Positions 48,199-58,346 are shown, counted from the stretch's first letter. The stretch is DNA of 64,000 nucleotides from Xanthomonas dyei (GCF_002939865.1 NZ_MDEE01000001.1:372001-436000), one strand, 5' to 3'. A program made the numbers and translations. The notes: generated by a model not told the origin, from the sequence alone.

Positions 48199-50555
48199 TC
48201 ACTGCCAGTTGACGTTGACCGACACGCCCACGATGCGCGGCTCGTTGTACACCGCCGCCATGTAGTTTTCGATCACGCCCTTGACGTTCTTTTCGTTGGT
48301 GATGTTACGCGCGAATGCCGCCACTTCCCATGCACCGTAGCCGCCGGTGTAGCCAAGCTTGAGGCCACCTTCGAAGTTGCCGTCGGCACGGAACTCGGTG
48401 GAGTCGTACAGCACAAAGCTGGTCTCGCCCTGCTTGTTCCAGTCGGTGGACACGAAGAAGGCGCCATCGTTGCCCATCGGGATGTCGTAGCGTGCGGCCA
48501 GGTTGAGGTTGTACTTGGGCGCGTTGGGCAGCGGGTTGCCGTCGATCTGCGCGAAGGTGTTGGCGCCGACGCGGATGGTGGGGTCGTTGACCGTGCACAC
48601 CACCACGCCATTGAGCGCGCAGGCCTGCGCAAACACGCGTTTGTCGTCGATTTCGCTATGCAACAGGCTCAGGCCCGCGGTCAGCGACAGGTTGGAGATC
48701 GGGCGCCAATCCAGGTCTGCTTCCAGACCGTAGGCCTTGGCCTTGTCGGCATTGAACAGCACGCCGTTGCCGTCCGAATCGTTGCCGTTGAGCTGGATAT
48801 CATCGACGGTGTAGGTGAAGCCGCTGACATTCAGGCGTAGCCGGTTCTGGAACAGGCTGCTCTTGATGCCGGCTTCCCACGACAGGATGGTTTCCGAATC
48901 GGCGGTGGTGAAGTCCGAGTTGAACACCGCACTGCGGCCCTGGATGGTGGGGCCGCGGAAACCGCGTGCCACGCGTGCATACACGCTCAGGTCCGGGTTG
49001 AGTTCATACATCGCGCTCAAATCCCAGCTGGGCTGGGTGTCGGACATGCGCACATCGCGACGGCCGCGGTAGGTCACCGCGCCGGCCGCGGTGTCGGCGG
49101 TCTTGAGCAGACGGGTTTCCTTGGTGTCCTTGGTCTGGCGGATGCCGGCGGTCAGCGTCAGCGCATCGGTGGCCTTGTAGCTGAGCTGACCGAAGCCGGC
49201 CCACGAGGTATTGGTGTTGCGCAGCCGCACCCAGTTGTTGGGATTGCGCGCGGCAGTGCGCAGGAAGTACGCACGCTGATAAAAATCGGTGGTATCGCGG
49301 CCATCGAAATAGAACGCGCCCATCTGCCATTGCAGCGCGTCGTCGCCTTCGCTGGCCAGGCGCAGTTCCTGGGTGTACTGATCCAGGTCGCGAATCTGCC
49401 CCATCGATTGGCCGAACCCGTTCGGCACGCCATTGACCGGGTAGTTGGCCGCTGCGCCGCCATCGGTGTCGCCACGGCTGTAGCCGGAGGTGGTTTCGTA
49501 AGCGGTGATCGAGGTCAGCGAAACGCCGCCGAAATCGTAGATCGCCTTGATCGAGCCGCCATCGGTCTTGTAGGCCTGCGGGTTGTCGCTTCGTCGTAGG
49601 CCACGCGGTCGCGCGGCACGTCGACCTTGTCGCTGCCGCGCGTCACCGCATTGCGCAAGAACAGCGTGGAGGTGCCGTCGTAGTCGCGGGTGTGCACCGA
49701 GCCCAGCAGCGAGAACGCATCGTTGGGTTTGAGCAGCACCTGCAGGCGCGCATTGCGGTCGTTGTAGCCGCCCATCGCGTCCTTGCGCGGGGTGCGCGTG
49801 CCATCGGCGCTGCTGCCGGCAAAGGTGTTGTCCACCCAGTCGTCGCGGTGCTGGTACAACGCCGACACCCGGAACGACAGCACATCGTTGATCGGCCCGC
49901 CGAAGCCGCCATCCAGCGACACCGTGTTGTAGCTGCCGTAGCTGGCGTCGACGCGGCCGGTATAGGTATCGCCGGGCTTGACGGTGTCGAACTTGACGAT
50001 GCCGGCGGTGGTGTTGCGGCCGAACAAGGTGCCCTGCGGGCCGCGCAGCACCTCGACCTGGTCCACGTCATAGACCGGGTTGGATTTGAGTACCACGTGC
50101 TCCAGCACCACATCGTCCTGGATGATGGACACCGGCTGCGAAGCCCCCAGATAGAAGTCGATATTGCCCAGGCCACGAATATAGAAGCGCGGGAAGATGC
50201 GCCCGGTCGTGGTCTCGGCGTAGAAGCCCGGCACGCGGCCGGACAGTGCCAGCAAGGTGTCGTCGCCGCCGGCGGTGTACTCGCGCATCGCCGCGCCCTG
50301 CACCACGCCCACCGACACTGGCACCTCCTGCAGGTTCTGCTCGCGGTGCTCGGCGGTGACGGTGACCGCGTCCAGCGCGGTGGGGCTGCCCTCGCCCTGG
50401 CTGGCCGGCGCTTGCTGGGCCGATGCGGCAGCGGCCATCGAGGCGAGCAGCAGACAGGCGCAGGCGCGTGCCAGCGGCGTACGTTGCGGTGCACGCGCAT
50501 CCAGATGCGCAACAACGGACCTCAGCGACGGAGAGACAGACGAGTACAACGACAT
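48199..50555 (-). pseudogene. TonB-dependent receptor disrupted by a frameshift
   Basis: Two frames that together make one full-length receptor. The N-terminal part starts at ATG 50555 with a signal peptide ending at ASA-QQ, a TonB box-like segment in LDAVTVTAE, and plug motifs (VEVLRGPQGTLFGRNTTAG). It leaves the frame at about 49589-49591 and stops at 49515. The C-terminal barrel continues in another frame (DNPQAYKTDGGS onward) to 48199. Restoring one base there would give 785 residues without interruption, so a single-base loss is the simplest explanation: a true mutation or a sequencing error. It is divergent from a GH43 glycosidase, so it probably once imported arabinoxylan-type oligosaccharides. 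Confidence 0.86.
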
Positions 50556-50825
50556 GCGGGTTGATCCTTGGGTAACGACACGAAGATGAGTCCGTTCGGC
50601 ATGGGTCTGCCAGAAGGGGGCGCCGCATGGCGCCGCGCGCACGATATGTCAGCAATGTTGCAGCGAAGTGGCAGGCGTGCCGATCAGCGCCCATCGGCCA
50701 GGTTGCGCACAGCCATGCCATCACACGCGTGCGGCATGGCAAAACGGCATGCCCTGCCCGGCGGCGAGCTGTCATGCTGCCGCGAAGCTGGCGCTACGCC
50801 AGTGGCGCGCATCGGGGGAACTGTC

Positions 50826-52493
50826 GTGAAACCAATCGGATGGATGCTGGGCCTGATGGCCGCCATGAGTTGTCAGCTGGCCTACGCCGGCAGCGCACTG
50901 ATAACCCAGGTGGATTACCAGGGCGATGACGGCGGCCCGTTGCCGACCGAGGCGCAGTACCGCAATCCGGTAGTGGCCGGGTTTTATCCGGACCCGTCCG
51001 CGATCAGGGTCGGCGACGACTTTTATCTGGTCAATTCCACGTTCGGCTATTTTCCCGGCCTGCCCGTGTTCAAGAGCAGCGATCTGGTGCACTGGAACCA
51101 GATCGGCAACGCGATCGATCGCGCCGACCAGATCGACTACGGCCGCGACGAACTGACCCGTGGCCTGTTCGCCGCCAGCATCAGCCACCACGACGGCACC
51201 TTCTACATCGCCAACACCTGTTTTTACTGCGATGGCGGCAACTTCCTGATCACCGCCACCGATCCGGCCGGGCCGTGGTCCGACCCGATCTGGCTCGACG
51301 CCAAGGGCATCGACCCGTCGCTGTTCTTCGATGACGACGGCAGCGCCTGGCTGGTCAACAACGATGTGCCCGCCGGCAAACTGCGCTACGACGGACACCG
51401 CGCCATCTGGCTGCAGCAGCTGGACCTGACCCGCATGAAGTTGGTCGGCACCCGTCAGGCGATCGTGGATTCGGGCTTTCAACCGGCCACCAATCCCGAG
51501 CACATCGAGGGCCCGCATCTGTTCCGCCGCGATGGCTATTACTACCTCACCGCGGCCGAAGGCGGCACCGGCGAGCAGCATGCGCAGATGATCTACCGCA
51601 GCCGCCAGATCACCGGCCCCTACGAGCCCTGGAGCGGCAATCCGGTGCTGACCCAGCACGACCTGGACCCGAGCCGCAGCGCACCGATCACCTCCACCGG
51701 GCACGCACAGTTCGTCGAGCTCAAGGACGGCAGCTGGTGGGCGGTGTTCCTGGGTACCCGCCCATATCAAGGCAACCACTACGCGCTTGGCCGCGAAACC
51801 TTCTTGTTGCCGGTGCAATGGCGCGACGGCTGGCCGCAGGTAGTGCCGCATGGCAGCGCTGTGCCGCCGGTGGCCACGCGCCCGGCATTGCCGAGTGGCA
51901 CCCAGACCCTGCCCACCAGCGGCCCGATGCAATGGAGCGAGCGCTTCCAGGAAGCGCGCGTGCCGATGCAATGGATGACCATCCACCCGCCCACCCAGCC
52001 GTGGTACCAGCCCGGCCCGCAGGGGTTGCGCATCACCCCGTCGCAGGTCGCGCTGGGCGACATCGGCCGCGGCCAACCTGCGTATCTGGGCCATCGCCTG
52101 CAACATCACCACGCCACGCTGGCGGCCAGTGTCGATGGCAGCGCGCTGGCGGCCGGCGAACAGGCCGGCCTTGCGCTGGTGGCCAAGGAAAGCCACTTTC
52201 TGGCAGCCATGCTGGTGCGCGATGAAGCCGGCGCGTCGGTGGTGCTATATCGCCGCGCCGGCCTGCAGGACCCAAGCATTGGCACCGTGCTGGCACGTGC
52301 ACCGCTGCCCGATGCAACGCAACCGGTGCAGCTGCGCTTTGCGCTGGATGGCGCGCGGGTGCATGTGGATTACGCAGTGGGCAGCGGCCAGTGGCAGACG
52401 CTGCTCGAACAGGGCGACGCCACACTGCTCAGCACCGAGACGGCCGGCGGCTTTCTGGGAGCAACGTTCGGGCCGTACGCGTATTTGCGTTGA
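50826..52493 (+). CDS. Glycoside hydrolase family 43 (beta-xylosidase/alpha-L-arabinofuranosidase), exported
   Basis: A 555-residue GH43 enzyme. The GTG at 50826 has GGGGGAA six bases before it and opens a signal peptide ending near AYA-GSA; ATG 50844 is too short for the basic region. The five-bladed propeller carries three catalytic acids: base Asp in YPDPSAIRVGDDFYL, the pKa-modulating Asp in GIDPSLFFDDDG and acid Glu in HIEGPHLF. Residues ~370-555 form a beta-sandwich typical of the two-domain xylosidases. Xylan or arabinoxylan oligosaccharides are likely substrates. It is divergent from the frameshifted receptor. Confidence 0.92.
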   Translation: MKPIGWMLGLMAAMSCQLAYAGSALITQVDYQGDDGGPLPTEAQYRNPVVAGFYPDPSAIRVGDDFYLVNSTFGYFPGLPVFKSSDLVHWNQIGNAIDRADQIDYGRDELTRGLFAASISHHDGTFYIANTCFYCDGGNFLITATDPAGPWSDPIWLDAKGIDPSLFFDDDGSAWLVNNDVPAGKLRYDGHRAIWLQQLDLTRMKLVGTRQAIVDSGFQPATNPEHIEGPHLFRRDGYYYLTAAEGGTGEQHAQMIYRSRQITGPYEPWSGNPVLTQHDLDPSRSAPITSTGHAQFVELKDGSWWAVFLGTRPYQGNHYALGRETFLLPVQWRDGWPQVVPHGSAVPPVATRPALPSGTQTLPTSGPMQWSERFQEARVPMQWMTIHPPTQPWYQPGPQGLRITPSQVALGDIGRGQPAYLGHRLQHHHATLAASVDGSALAAGEQAGLALVAKESHFLAAMLVRDEAGASVVLYRRAGLQDPSIGTVLARAPLPDATQPVQLRFALDGARVHVDYAVGSGQWQTLLEQGDATLLSTETAGGFLGATFGPYAYLR

Positions 52494-52718
52494 CTGCCGG
52501 CACGCGTACACCGCCCTGCCGCGCAATCAGTTCCATGCAGTACACGCGAAAACCAGCGCGCACTATTGCTTGCGGTGTCTGCGCCTGGCGCAGGTCTGAT
52601 CGAACGCGTTACTGCGGATGCGACTTATCGCATCCAGTGCCGCAACAGCAACGTCGTGCCGCAGCGTCGTCGTATCCGACGTAGCATCCACCCACACCAA
52701 CATGCAAATCACTGTGCT

Positions 52719-54674
52719 TTACGCGCGCGCCAGCGCGCTGCTGTCGAGCATCTGCCCCACCGTATTGAGCAGATCGTTGAGGCTGAAGGGCTTGGGCAGC
52801 AAGGCCATGCCGTCGGCCAGGAACTCCTGCCGTGTAATGGCGTTTTCGGCGTAGCCGGTGATGAACAGAATCGGCAGCCCCGGACGCAGCGTGCGCGCCA
52901 CGTCGGCCATGTCGCGCCCGTTCATGCCCGGCAGGCCGACGTCGGACACCAGCAGATCGATCTGCACATCGGTGCGTAATTGCTCCAACGCGCCAATGGC
53001 ATCTTCGGCTTCGATCACCTCATACCCGGCGTCGCTGAGCACTTCGCTCACCATCATGCGCACCACGTCGGTATCGTCCACCAACAAAATGCGCGCGTTG
53101 CGCGCCCGTGGCGTGGTCGGCGCCGCTGCCGGCGGCAACGCACTTGCCGACAGCCCCCGCGGCAGCAACAACGCCACCGTGGTGCCCTGGCCGATCGCAC
53201 TGGTGATACGCGCAGTACCGCCGGATTGGCGCGCAAAGCCATAGGTCATCGACAAGCCCAGGCCAGTCCCTTCGCCGATGGGTTTGGTGGTGAAAAACGG
53301 CTCGAACACCTGGTTGAGGATGGCCGGCTCGATGCCGCTGCCATTGTCGATCACGTTGACTGCCACGTACTCGCCATCGTCCAGTTCCGGATCGTTGTGC
53401 GCAACGTAGGCGGCGGTCTGCACGCGGATAGTGCCCTGCCCGCGCAATGCATCGCGGGCGTTGATCACCAGATTGAGCACCACGTTCTCGAGCTGGTTGG
53501 CATCGGCAATGGCCACCAGCGAGGCATCGGCAAGTTCCAGCTCCAGGGCGATGTTCTCGCCGATCGAGCGTTGCAGCATGTCTTCCAGCGAACGCACGCG
53601 CAGATTGACGTCGAATGGCTGCGCATCCAGCGATTGCTTGCGCGCAAAGGCGAGCATGCGCTGGGTCAGCGCTGCAGCACGATGCGCAGAACCGGTGGCA
53701 ATCTCGGCCAGGCGCGGCACGCGCTCGATCCGGTTGGATTCCACTGCTAGCTGGATCATGTCCAGGCCGGAAATGATGCTGGTCAACAGGTTATTGAAAT
53801 CGTGCGCGATGCCGCCGGTGAGCTTACCCAGCGCTTCCATCTTTTGCGCCTGCAACAGCTGGATTTCGGTGCGCTGGCGTTCGGCGATCTGGTGCGCCAG
53901 TTCGGTGGTGGCGGTATCCAGTTCCTGGCGCTGCTCGCGCTCGCGCTCGCGCCGCTCGGTGACGTCTTCCACCATCAGCAGGCCCAGATCCGGCTCGCGG
54001 TACGGCGACACCCGCCATTCGGTCTCGCACAGCTTGCCGTCGCGCAGGATCGACAGCGTGCCGCTCCAGCGCTCGCGCTGCCCCAATGCGCTGGTCAGCG
54101 CCTGCACGGTAGCCGTTTGATCCAGCCCCGCAGCGTGGATTGCATCGCCCGGCGTCGCGTCGCCGATCAGGCGCTGAAACGCCGCGTTGCGTTCATGGGT
54201 GTGCAGCGCGGCATCGACCACGGCGATCGGCGCGCTGATGTGCTCGAAGATCTCGCGGAAGCGGGCCTCGCTGACCCGCAACGCGTCTTCGGCATTGCGC
54301 GCGCGCAACAGCGTGCGCAGCGTGGCGACCAGCACATTGGGGTCGACCGGATGGATCAGGTACGCATCGGCGCCGGCATCCAGACCGGTGATCATGTCGC
54401 CGGTGGCGATCGAGGCCGCCGACACGTGCACCACCGGCAGCAAGGCGGTGCGCGGCTCGGCGCGCAGGCTACGCACGATGTCGAAGCCGCTCATGTCCGG
54501 CAGGTTGACGTCCAGCACCACGCCGGCAAAGGTCTGCGTGGCCAGCTTGTTCAGGCCTTCGGTGCCGGTGCCGGCTTCTTCGACCACAAAGCGGTGATGC
54601 TCGAGCACGCGCCGCACCGAATAGCGCGTCACCGCGTTGTCGTCGACGACCAGAATGTGCTGCTTACTGCTCAA
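52719..54674 (-). CDS. Hybrid histidine kinase, REC-PAS-HisKA-HATPase-REC
   Basis: A 651-residue soluble sensor. The first receiver spans ~1-125 (VLDVNLPDMSG with the Asp; the usual Lys position has HP rather than KP). A PAS domain (~135-260) is followed by a coiled coil (ERREREREQRQEL), phospho-acceptor [17 protein letters not shown], HATPase (NGSGIEPA, GEGTGLGLSMTYG) and a C-terminal receiver (~530-650, LVSDVGLPGMNG and PKPFS). The start is TTG 54674, preceded by GGAG at eight bases, overlapping the kinase stop by 11. Last gene of the RsbRST operon, so it may be its output. Confidence 0.9.
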   Translation of the reverse strand: MSSKQHILVVDDNAVTRYSVRRVLEHHRFVVEEAGTGTEGLNKLATQTFAGVVLDVNLPDMSGFDIVRSLRAEPRTALLPVVHVSAASIATGDMITGLDAGADAYLIHPVDPNVLVATLRTLLRARNAEDALRVSEARFREIFEHISAPIAVVDAALHTHERNAAFQRLIGDATPGDAIHAAGLDQTATVQALTSALGQRERWSGTLSILRDGKLCETEWRVSPYREPDLGLLMVEDVTERREREREQRQELDTATTELAHQIAERQRTEIQLLQAQKMEALGKLTGGIAHDFNNLLTSIISGLDMIQLAVESNRIERVPRLAEIATGSAHRAAALTQRMLAFARKQSLDAQPFDVNLRVRSLEDMLQRSIGENIALELELADASLVAIADANQLENVVLNLVINARDALRGQGTIRVQTAAYVAHNDPELDDGEYVAVNVIDNGSGIEPAILNQVFEPFFTTKPIGEGTGLGLSMTYGFARQSGGTARITSAIGQGTTVALLLPRGLSASALPPAAAPTTPRARNARILLVDDTDVVRMMVSEVLSDAGYEVIEAEDAIGALEQLRTDVQIDLLVSDVGLPGMNGRDMADVARTLRPGLPILFITGYAENAITRQEFLADGMALLPKPFSLNDLLNTVGQMLDSSALARA

Positions 54675-55539
54675 GTGCCTTCTCCGCTGCCAACGTCACC
54701 GGCAGGACCACGAAAAATTCCGAACCCTGCCCGACCACGCTGTTGATGCCCACCCGTCCGCCAAGCAATTCGGCAAACCGCTTGCAGATCGCCAACCCCA
54801 GCCCGGTGCCGGTCAGGCGCTTCTGTAGCGGCGAATCCACCTGTACAAAATCCTCGAACAAGGCGTCGTGAAGCTCGGGCGCGATGCCGATACCGGTGTC
54901 CTGCACGCTGAAGCGCACGTGGTCGTCGCCTTCCATCTGCGCCAGCACGCGCACGTGGCCGTGCGGGGTGAATTTGAGCGCATTGGAAATGAAGTTGCGC
55001 AGGATCTGCGCCAGTTTCTTGTCGTCGGTGTAGAGCATCGGCAGCACCGGCGGATCTTCGAAGATCAGCGTGGTGGTGCCCACATCGGTCAGCGGGCGAA
55101 ACATGCCTCGCAACGCTGCGAACAGGTCCATCAAGTCGAACCAGCCCGGCGAAATGGTCACCCGCCCGGCTTCGATCTTGGCCAGATCCAGCAGGTCGTC
55201 GACCATGTCGGTGAGTTCGCGTGCCGACGCGCTGACAAAGCGCACCTGCTTGAGTTGCTCGTCGTTGAGCGGCCCGTCCATGCCGTCTTCCAGCAGCCGG
55301 GTGATGCTCAGGATCGAGCCCAACGGGGTGCGGAACTCATGACTCATGTACGACAGGAAGCGGCTCTTGAGCTCGGACACCTCGCGCAGCTGTTCGGCCT
55401 GCTGGTCGAGCTCGGCATACAACGCCAGCACGCCCTGGTTGGTTTCTTCCAGTTCCTCGCGCAGCGCCTGATTCTGCTCGCGCAGGGTCGCAAGTTCGGT
55501 CATCGGATCGCTGCCCGGCCCTGCATCGGATGCGTTCAT
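54664..55539 (-). CDS. Soluble histidine kinase with N-terminal coiled coil
   Basis: A 291-residue cytoplasmic kinase. Residues ~10-60 form a Glu/Gln/Leu coiled coil (LREQNQALREELEETNQG), with no separate sensor domain. The HisKA motif is FLSYMSHEFRTPLGS and the HATPase has DTGIGIAP and GTGLGLAICKRF. The lack of a sensor implies that input arrives by protein contact, and its place directly after the SpoIIE-type phosphatase (ATGA overlap) suggests partner-switching proteins control it. It overlaps the next hybrid kinase by 11 bases. Confidence 0.92.
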   Translation of the reverse strand: MNASDAGPGSDPMTELATLREQNQALREELEETNQGVLALYAELDQQAEQLREVSELKSRFLSYMSHEFRTPLGSILSITRLLEDGMDGPLNDEQLKQVRFVSASARELTDMVDDLLDLAKIEAGRVTISPGWFDLMDLFAALRGMFRPLTDVGTTTLIFEDPPVLPMLYTDDKKLAQILRNFISNALKFTPHGHVRVLAQMEGDDHVRFSVQDTGIGIAPELHDALFEDFVQVDSPLQKRLTGTGLGLAICKRFAELLGGRVGINSVVGQGSEFFVVLPVTLAAEKALEQ

Positions 55540-56546
55540 TGCATGCCTCCCAGGCGCATGACGAAAACGCACGCATCGTCGCGGCCGCGCGCGTAATCGC
55601 GTAGCAGCACGGCCGCAATGATGCGTGGATGGCGCGACAACAGCCCGGCGTGATCGCGCAGGTTCCAGCGCGTCTGCAGGCCGTCGCTGTGCATGACCAA
55701 CAGTTTGCCTGCGGCCTGCGGAAAATCGAACGGCCTGGCGCTACGAAACTGCACGCCGACGATGCCCGGATGCGAGGGCATGCCGCGCACACCATCGCCG
55801 TCGCACAAGGCTGCGGCGATGTTGCCGACGCCGGCAAAGCGCACCTGCCCGCTGCTGGCGTCGAACTGCATCACCGCGGTCGCGCCGCCACGGCTGCCGG
55901 TCATGCCGGCATGCAGCAGCGCGAGAAGTGCGTCGGGTTCGCCACTGGCAGTGGCGGCAACGCGGGTGCCGGCATCGGCGGCATCGGCCGCGCCCGGACC
56001 GTGGCCCAGCCCATCGATCAGGGTGACGGTGACGTGCTGCGTATCGATCGCCAGATGCCAGGCATCGCCGCACACCACTTCGCTATGCAGCGGCAGCCGG
56101 ATGGCGCCATACGGCAGATCGGGCGTGGTGTTTGCATCGGCATAGACGCGCGCCAGCACCACCGCACCGGTGCGGTCCGAATAGGCATCCAGCAGCGCCG
56201 CATGCCGCCGCACCGCGCCCAAGCCATTGCCGGGCGTGCTGCCGGTGGAATAGCCATCAGGCAGGCAATCGGCGAGCACGAAGCCCGGGCCGTGATCGAG
56301 CGCACACAGCTCCACGCCGATGCCGTGGCGACCGGCCACGCTGCACAGCTGGATCTGCCCGCCGCCAGCGTGGTTGAGCAGATTGGTACACAGCTCGGTC
56401 GCGACCAGCGCAACGCGGCCGCAGGCGCCTTCGTCGAAGCCACTGGCTTGCGCAAGCGCCACCGCATCGCGGCGCACCTGCCCCACCTGTGTCACTTCTT
56501 CGACGCGGATGACCTGGGTAAGTGCACCGGCAACATTCACTTCCAT
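55536..56546 (-). CDS. SpoIIE-type serine phosphatase fused to an anti-sigma-like HATPase domain
   Basis: A 336-residue protein with two parts. Residues ~10-135 are an HATPase of the RsbW/RsbT type (LVATELCTNLLNHAGGGQI, DHGPGF). Residues ~150-336 are a PP2C-like phosphatase with metal-binding LIDGLGHGPGAADAADAG and the later FAGVGNIAAALC and MHSDGLQTRW. It occupies the position of RsbX/RsbU in stressosome operons and should dephosphorylate RsbR and/or RsbS to reset the system. The start ATG 56546 overlaps rsbT by ten bases. The N-terminal kinase-like fusion is not present in Bacillus RsbX. Confidence 0.88.
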   Translation of the reverse strand: MEVNVAGALTQVIRVEEVTQVGQVRRDAVALAQASGFDEGACGRVALVATELCTNLLNHAGGGQIQLCSVAGRHGIGVELCALDHGPGFVLADCLPDGYSTGSTPGNGLGAVRRHAALLDAYSDRTGAVVLARVYADANTTPDLPYGAIRLPLHSEVVCGDAWHLAIDTQHVTVTLIDGLGHGPGAADAADAGTRVAATASGEPDALLALLHAGMTGSRGGATAVMQFDASSGQVRFAGVGNIAAALCDGDGVRGMPSHPGIVGVQFRSARPFDFPQAAGKLLVMHSDGLQTRWNLRDHAGLLSRHPRIIAAVLLRDYARGRDDACVFVMRLGGMQ

Positions 56547-56932
56547 TTGGTGATGGTAATGCGCGTGCCCTTGCCGGCCGCAGTGTCCAGCACAAAGTCG
56601 TCCACCAGCCGCCGGCTGCCGGACAGGCCCAGCCCCAACCCGCTGCCGGAGGTCCAGCCGTCGGTGAGTGCCAGATCCAGATTGGGGATGCCCGGGCCTT
56701 CGTCGCGGAAGGTCAGCTGCACGCCCTTGCGGATGCCGCTTTCCACCAGCGCCCAGTCCATGTCGCCACCACCACCGTAGATCACGGTGTTGCGCGCCAG
56801 CTCGCTGGCGGCGGTGACCAGCTTGGTCTGGTCGACCAGGCGCAGGCCGCATTGCACCACCAGCTTGCGCACCGTCTGACGCGCCAGCACCACGTCCTGC
56901 TCGGTGCGGACCGGTTGCGAGCCGGTGGTCAT
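56537..56932 (-). CDS. rsbT: RsbT-like serine/threonine kinase of the stressosome
   Basis: A 131-residue HATPase of the anti-sigma kinase family. Visible: the N box in VTAASELARNTVIYGGGGDM, DEGPGIPN (G1) and GSGLGLGLSGSRRLVDD (G2). It should bind RsbS and phosphorylate RsbS and RsbR, then switch to an output when released. It begins 4 bases inside the rsbS end (ATGA). The length matches Bacillus RsbT (133 aa). The downstream partner is probably not RsbU, but the following phosphatase/kinase genes. Confidence 0.92.
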   Translation of the reverse strand: MTTGSQPVRTEQDVVLARQTVRKLVVQCGLRLVDQTKLVTAASELARNTVIYGGGGDMDWALVESGIRKGVQLTFRDEGPGIPNLDLALTDGWTSGSGLGLGLSGSRRLVDDFVLDTAAGKGTRITITKWK

Positions 56933-57291
56933 GATGCGGGGTCGGGTTGCTGCAACAGCCGCATGCCGCGTTCGACATCGAGCGCCGTGCGCACCGACGG
57001 CAAGGTCAGCCCCAGTTCCACCAGGGTGATCGCCACCGCCGGTTGCATGCCCACCACCACGGTGCGGGCGCCCATCAGCGTCGCCAGCCCGGAGATGGTG
57101 CTGATCATGCGGCCGATGAACGAGTCGACGATATCCAGTGCGGAGATGTCGATCAGCACACCACGCGCGGAGGTGAGGCTGATCTTTTCCGACAGATCTT
57201 CCTGTAGCTGCAGCGCGAGCTGGTCGTGCATGTCCACCTGGATGGTGACCAGCAACAGATTGCCCATCCGCAGGATCGGGATGCGCTCCAT
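56929..57291 (-). CDS. rsbS: RsbS-like STAS-domain stressosome protein
   Basis: A 120-residue single STAS domain. The regulatory Ser lies in LIDISALDIVDSFIGRMI, matching Bacillus RsbS Ser59 context (DxSALDxVDSFIGR). GARTVVVGMQPAVAITLVELGL is the C-terminal family half. It should form the stressosome core with RsbR and sequester RsbT until phosphorylated. ATG 57291 lies one base after the rsbR stop. Complete and highly typical. Confidence 0.94.
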   Translation of the reverse strand: MERIPILRMGNLLLVTIQVDMHDQLALQLQEDLSEKISLTSARGVLIDISALDIVDSFIGRMISTISGLATLMGARTVVVGMQPAVAITLVELGLTLPSVRTALDVERGMRLLQQPDPAS

Positions 57292-57292
57292 G

Positions 57293-58135
57293 TCAGAGCG
57301 CCTTGCTCACGATCACGCCGGTGCGCTTGAGCGCCAGTGCCAACGCATCGGCCAGGTTGGCCTTGGTCACGATGCCCTGCAGATCCAGCCCCAGGTGCAC
57401 GATGGTCTGCGCAATCTGCGGGCGCACGCCGCTGATGATGGCGTCGGCGCCCATCAGCCGGATCGCGGTGACGGTCTTGAGCAAATGCTGCGCGACCAGC
57501 GTGTCCACGGTGGGCACGCCGGTGATGTCGATGATGGCGATCTCCGAGCCGGTATCGACAATGCGCTGCAGCAGCGATTCCATCACCACCTGGGTGCGCT
57601 GCGAATCCAGCGTGCCGATCATCGGCAGCGCCAACACGCCTTCCCATAATTTGACCACCGGGGTGGACAGCTCGAGCATCTCTTCCTGCTGGCGCGCGAT
57701 GATGTCTTCGCGGGTCTTCTGAAATGCCTTGACGGTATACAGGCCCAGGCGGTCCAGCAGTTCGGACAGCGCCCACAGCTGCTGTGCGAGGTCTTCCGGA
57801 GTATTGGCGTATTCGCGCTGCACCAGCTCGAACAACACGCGCTTGAGCGAAAAAATGAAGTTGGCGGTTTCCTGCGAATCGAAGCCGCGGGTGGCGCGGT
57901 CGCGCGACAGGTTCTCCAGGAAGCGACGCACCTCGCTCCACTCGGCGCTCTCCAGACTGCTGCCATCGCCCTTCAACGCGGCGGCCAGCAACCGCAGGAA
58001 GTCCGCGCCCTGGGCCTGCAGATCCTGCGTAGAAATGCGCGCATCGTTGCCGAGGCCTGAGCCCAACCACGCAGCCAACAACGCGGCTTCCTGGCCACGG
58101 ATCGCGTCGATCGAGCGCTGCTGCAATGCCACCAT
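57293..58135 (-). CDS. rsbR: RsbR-like stressosome sensor protein
   Basis: A 280-residue protein with an N-terminal helical sensor (residues ~1-150) and a C-terminal STAS domain (~165-275). The phosphorylatable Thr is in IIDITGVPTVDTLVA, as in RsbR. The N-terminal half is all-helical; it resembles the globin-like RsbR sensors in size but the heme ligand cannot be named by eye. ATG 58135 is preferred to TTG 58150 because GGCGGGTG precedes it. It is the first gene of the operon rsbR-rsbS-rsbT-phosphatase-kinase-kinase. It would signal an internal stress through the stressosome. Confidence 0.92.
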   Translation of the reverse strand: MVALQQRSIDAIRGQEAALLAAWLGSGLGNDARISTQDLQAQGADFLRLLAAALKGDGSSLESAEWSEVRRFLENLSRDRATRGFDSQETANFIFSLKRVLFELVQREYANTPEDLAQQLWALSELLDRLGLYTVKAFQKTREDIIARQQEEMLELSTPVVKLWEGVLALPMIGTLDSQRTQVVMESLLQRIVDTGSEIAIIDITGVPTVDTLVAQHLLKTVTAIRLMGADAIISGVRPQIAQTIVHLGLDLQGIVTKANLADALALALKRTGVIVSKAL

Positions 58136-58346
58136 GAGATCACCCGCCAAAGAAGATAAGAAGAGAAGCTGGCATGCGGGCTGGACTGCGCCTTGGGCGG
58201 CGCGGCGCGCGCCCTACGCCGATGCGCAGCAGAGTAAAGCAATTCAGTTTCGGCAACCAGCAACCAAACCTGTAGCGGTCAGAGGACGCTACCGCCTGCA
58301 GTTTGACATTGCCGCGCAAGTACCGAACGTGCGCCGGGACACGTCG

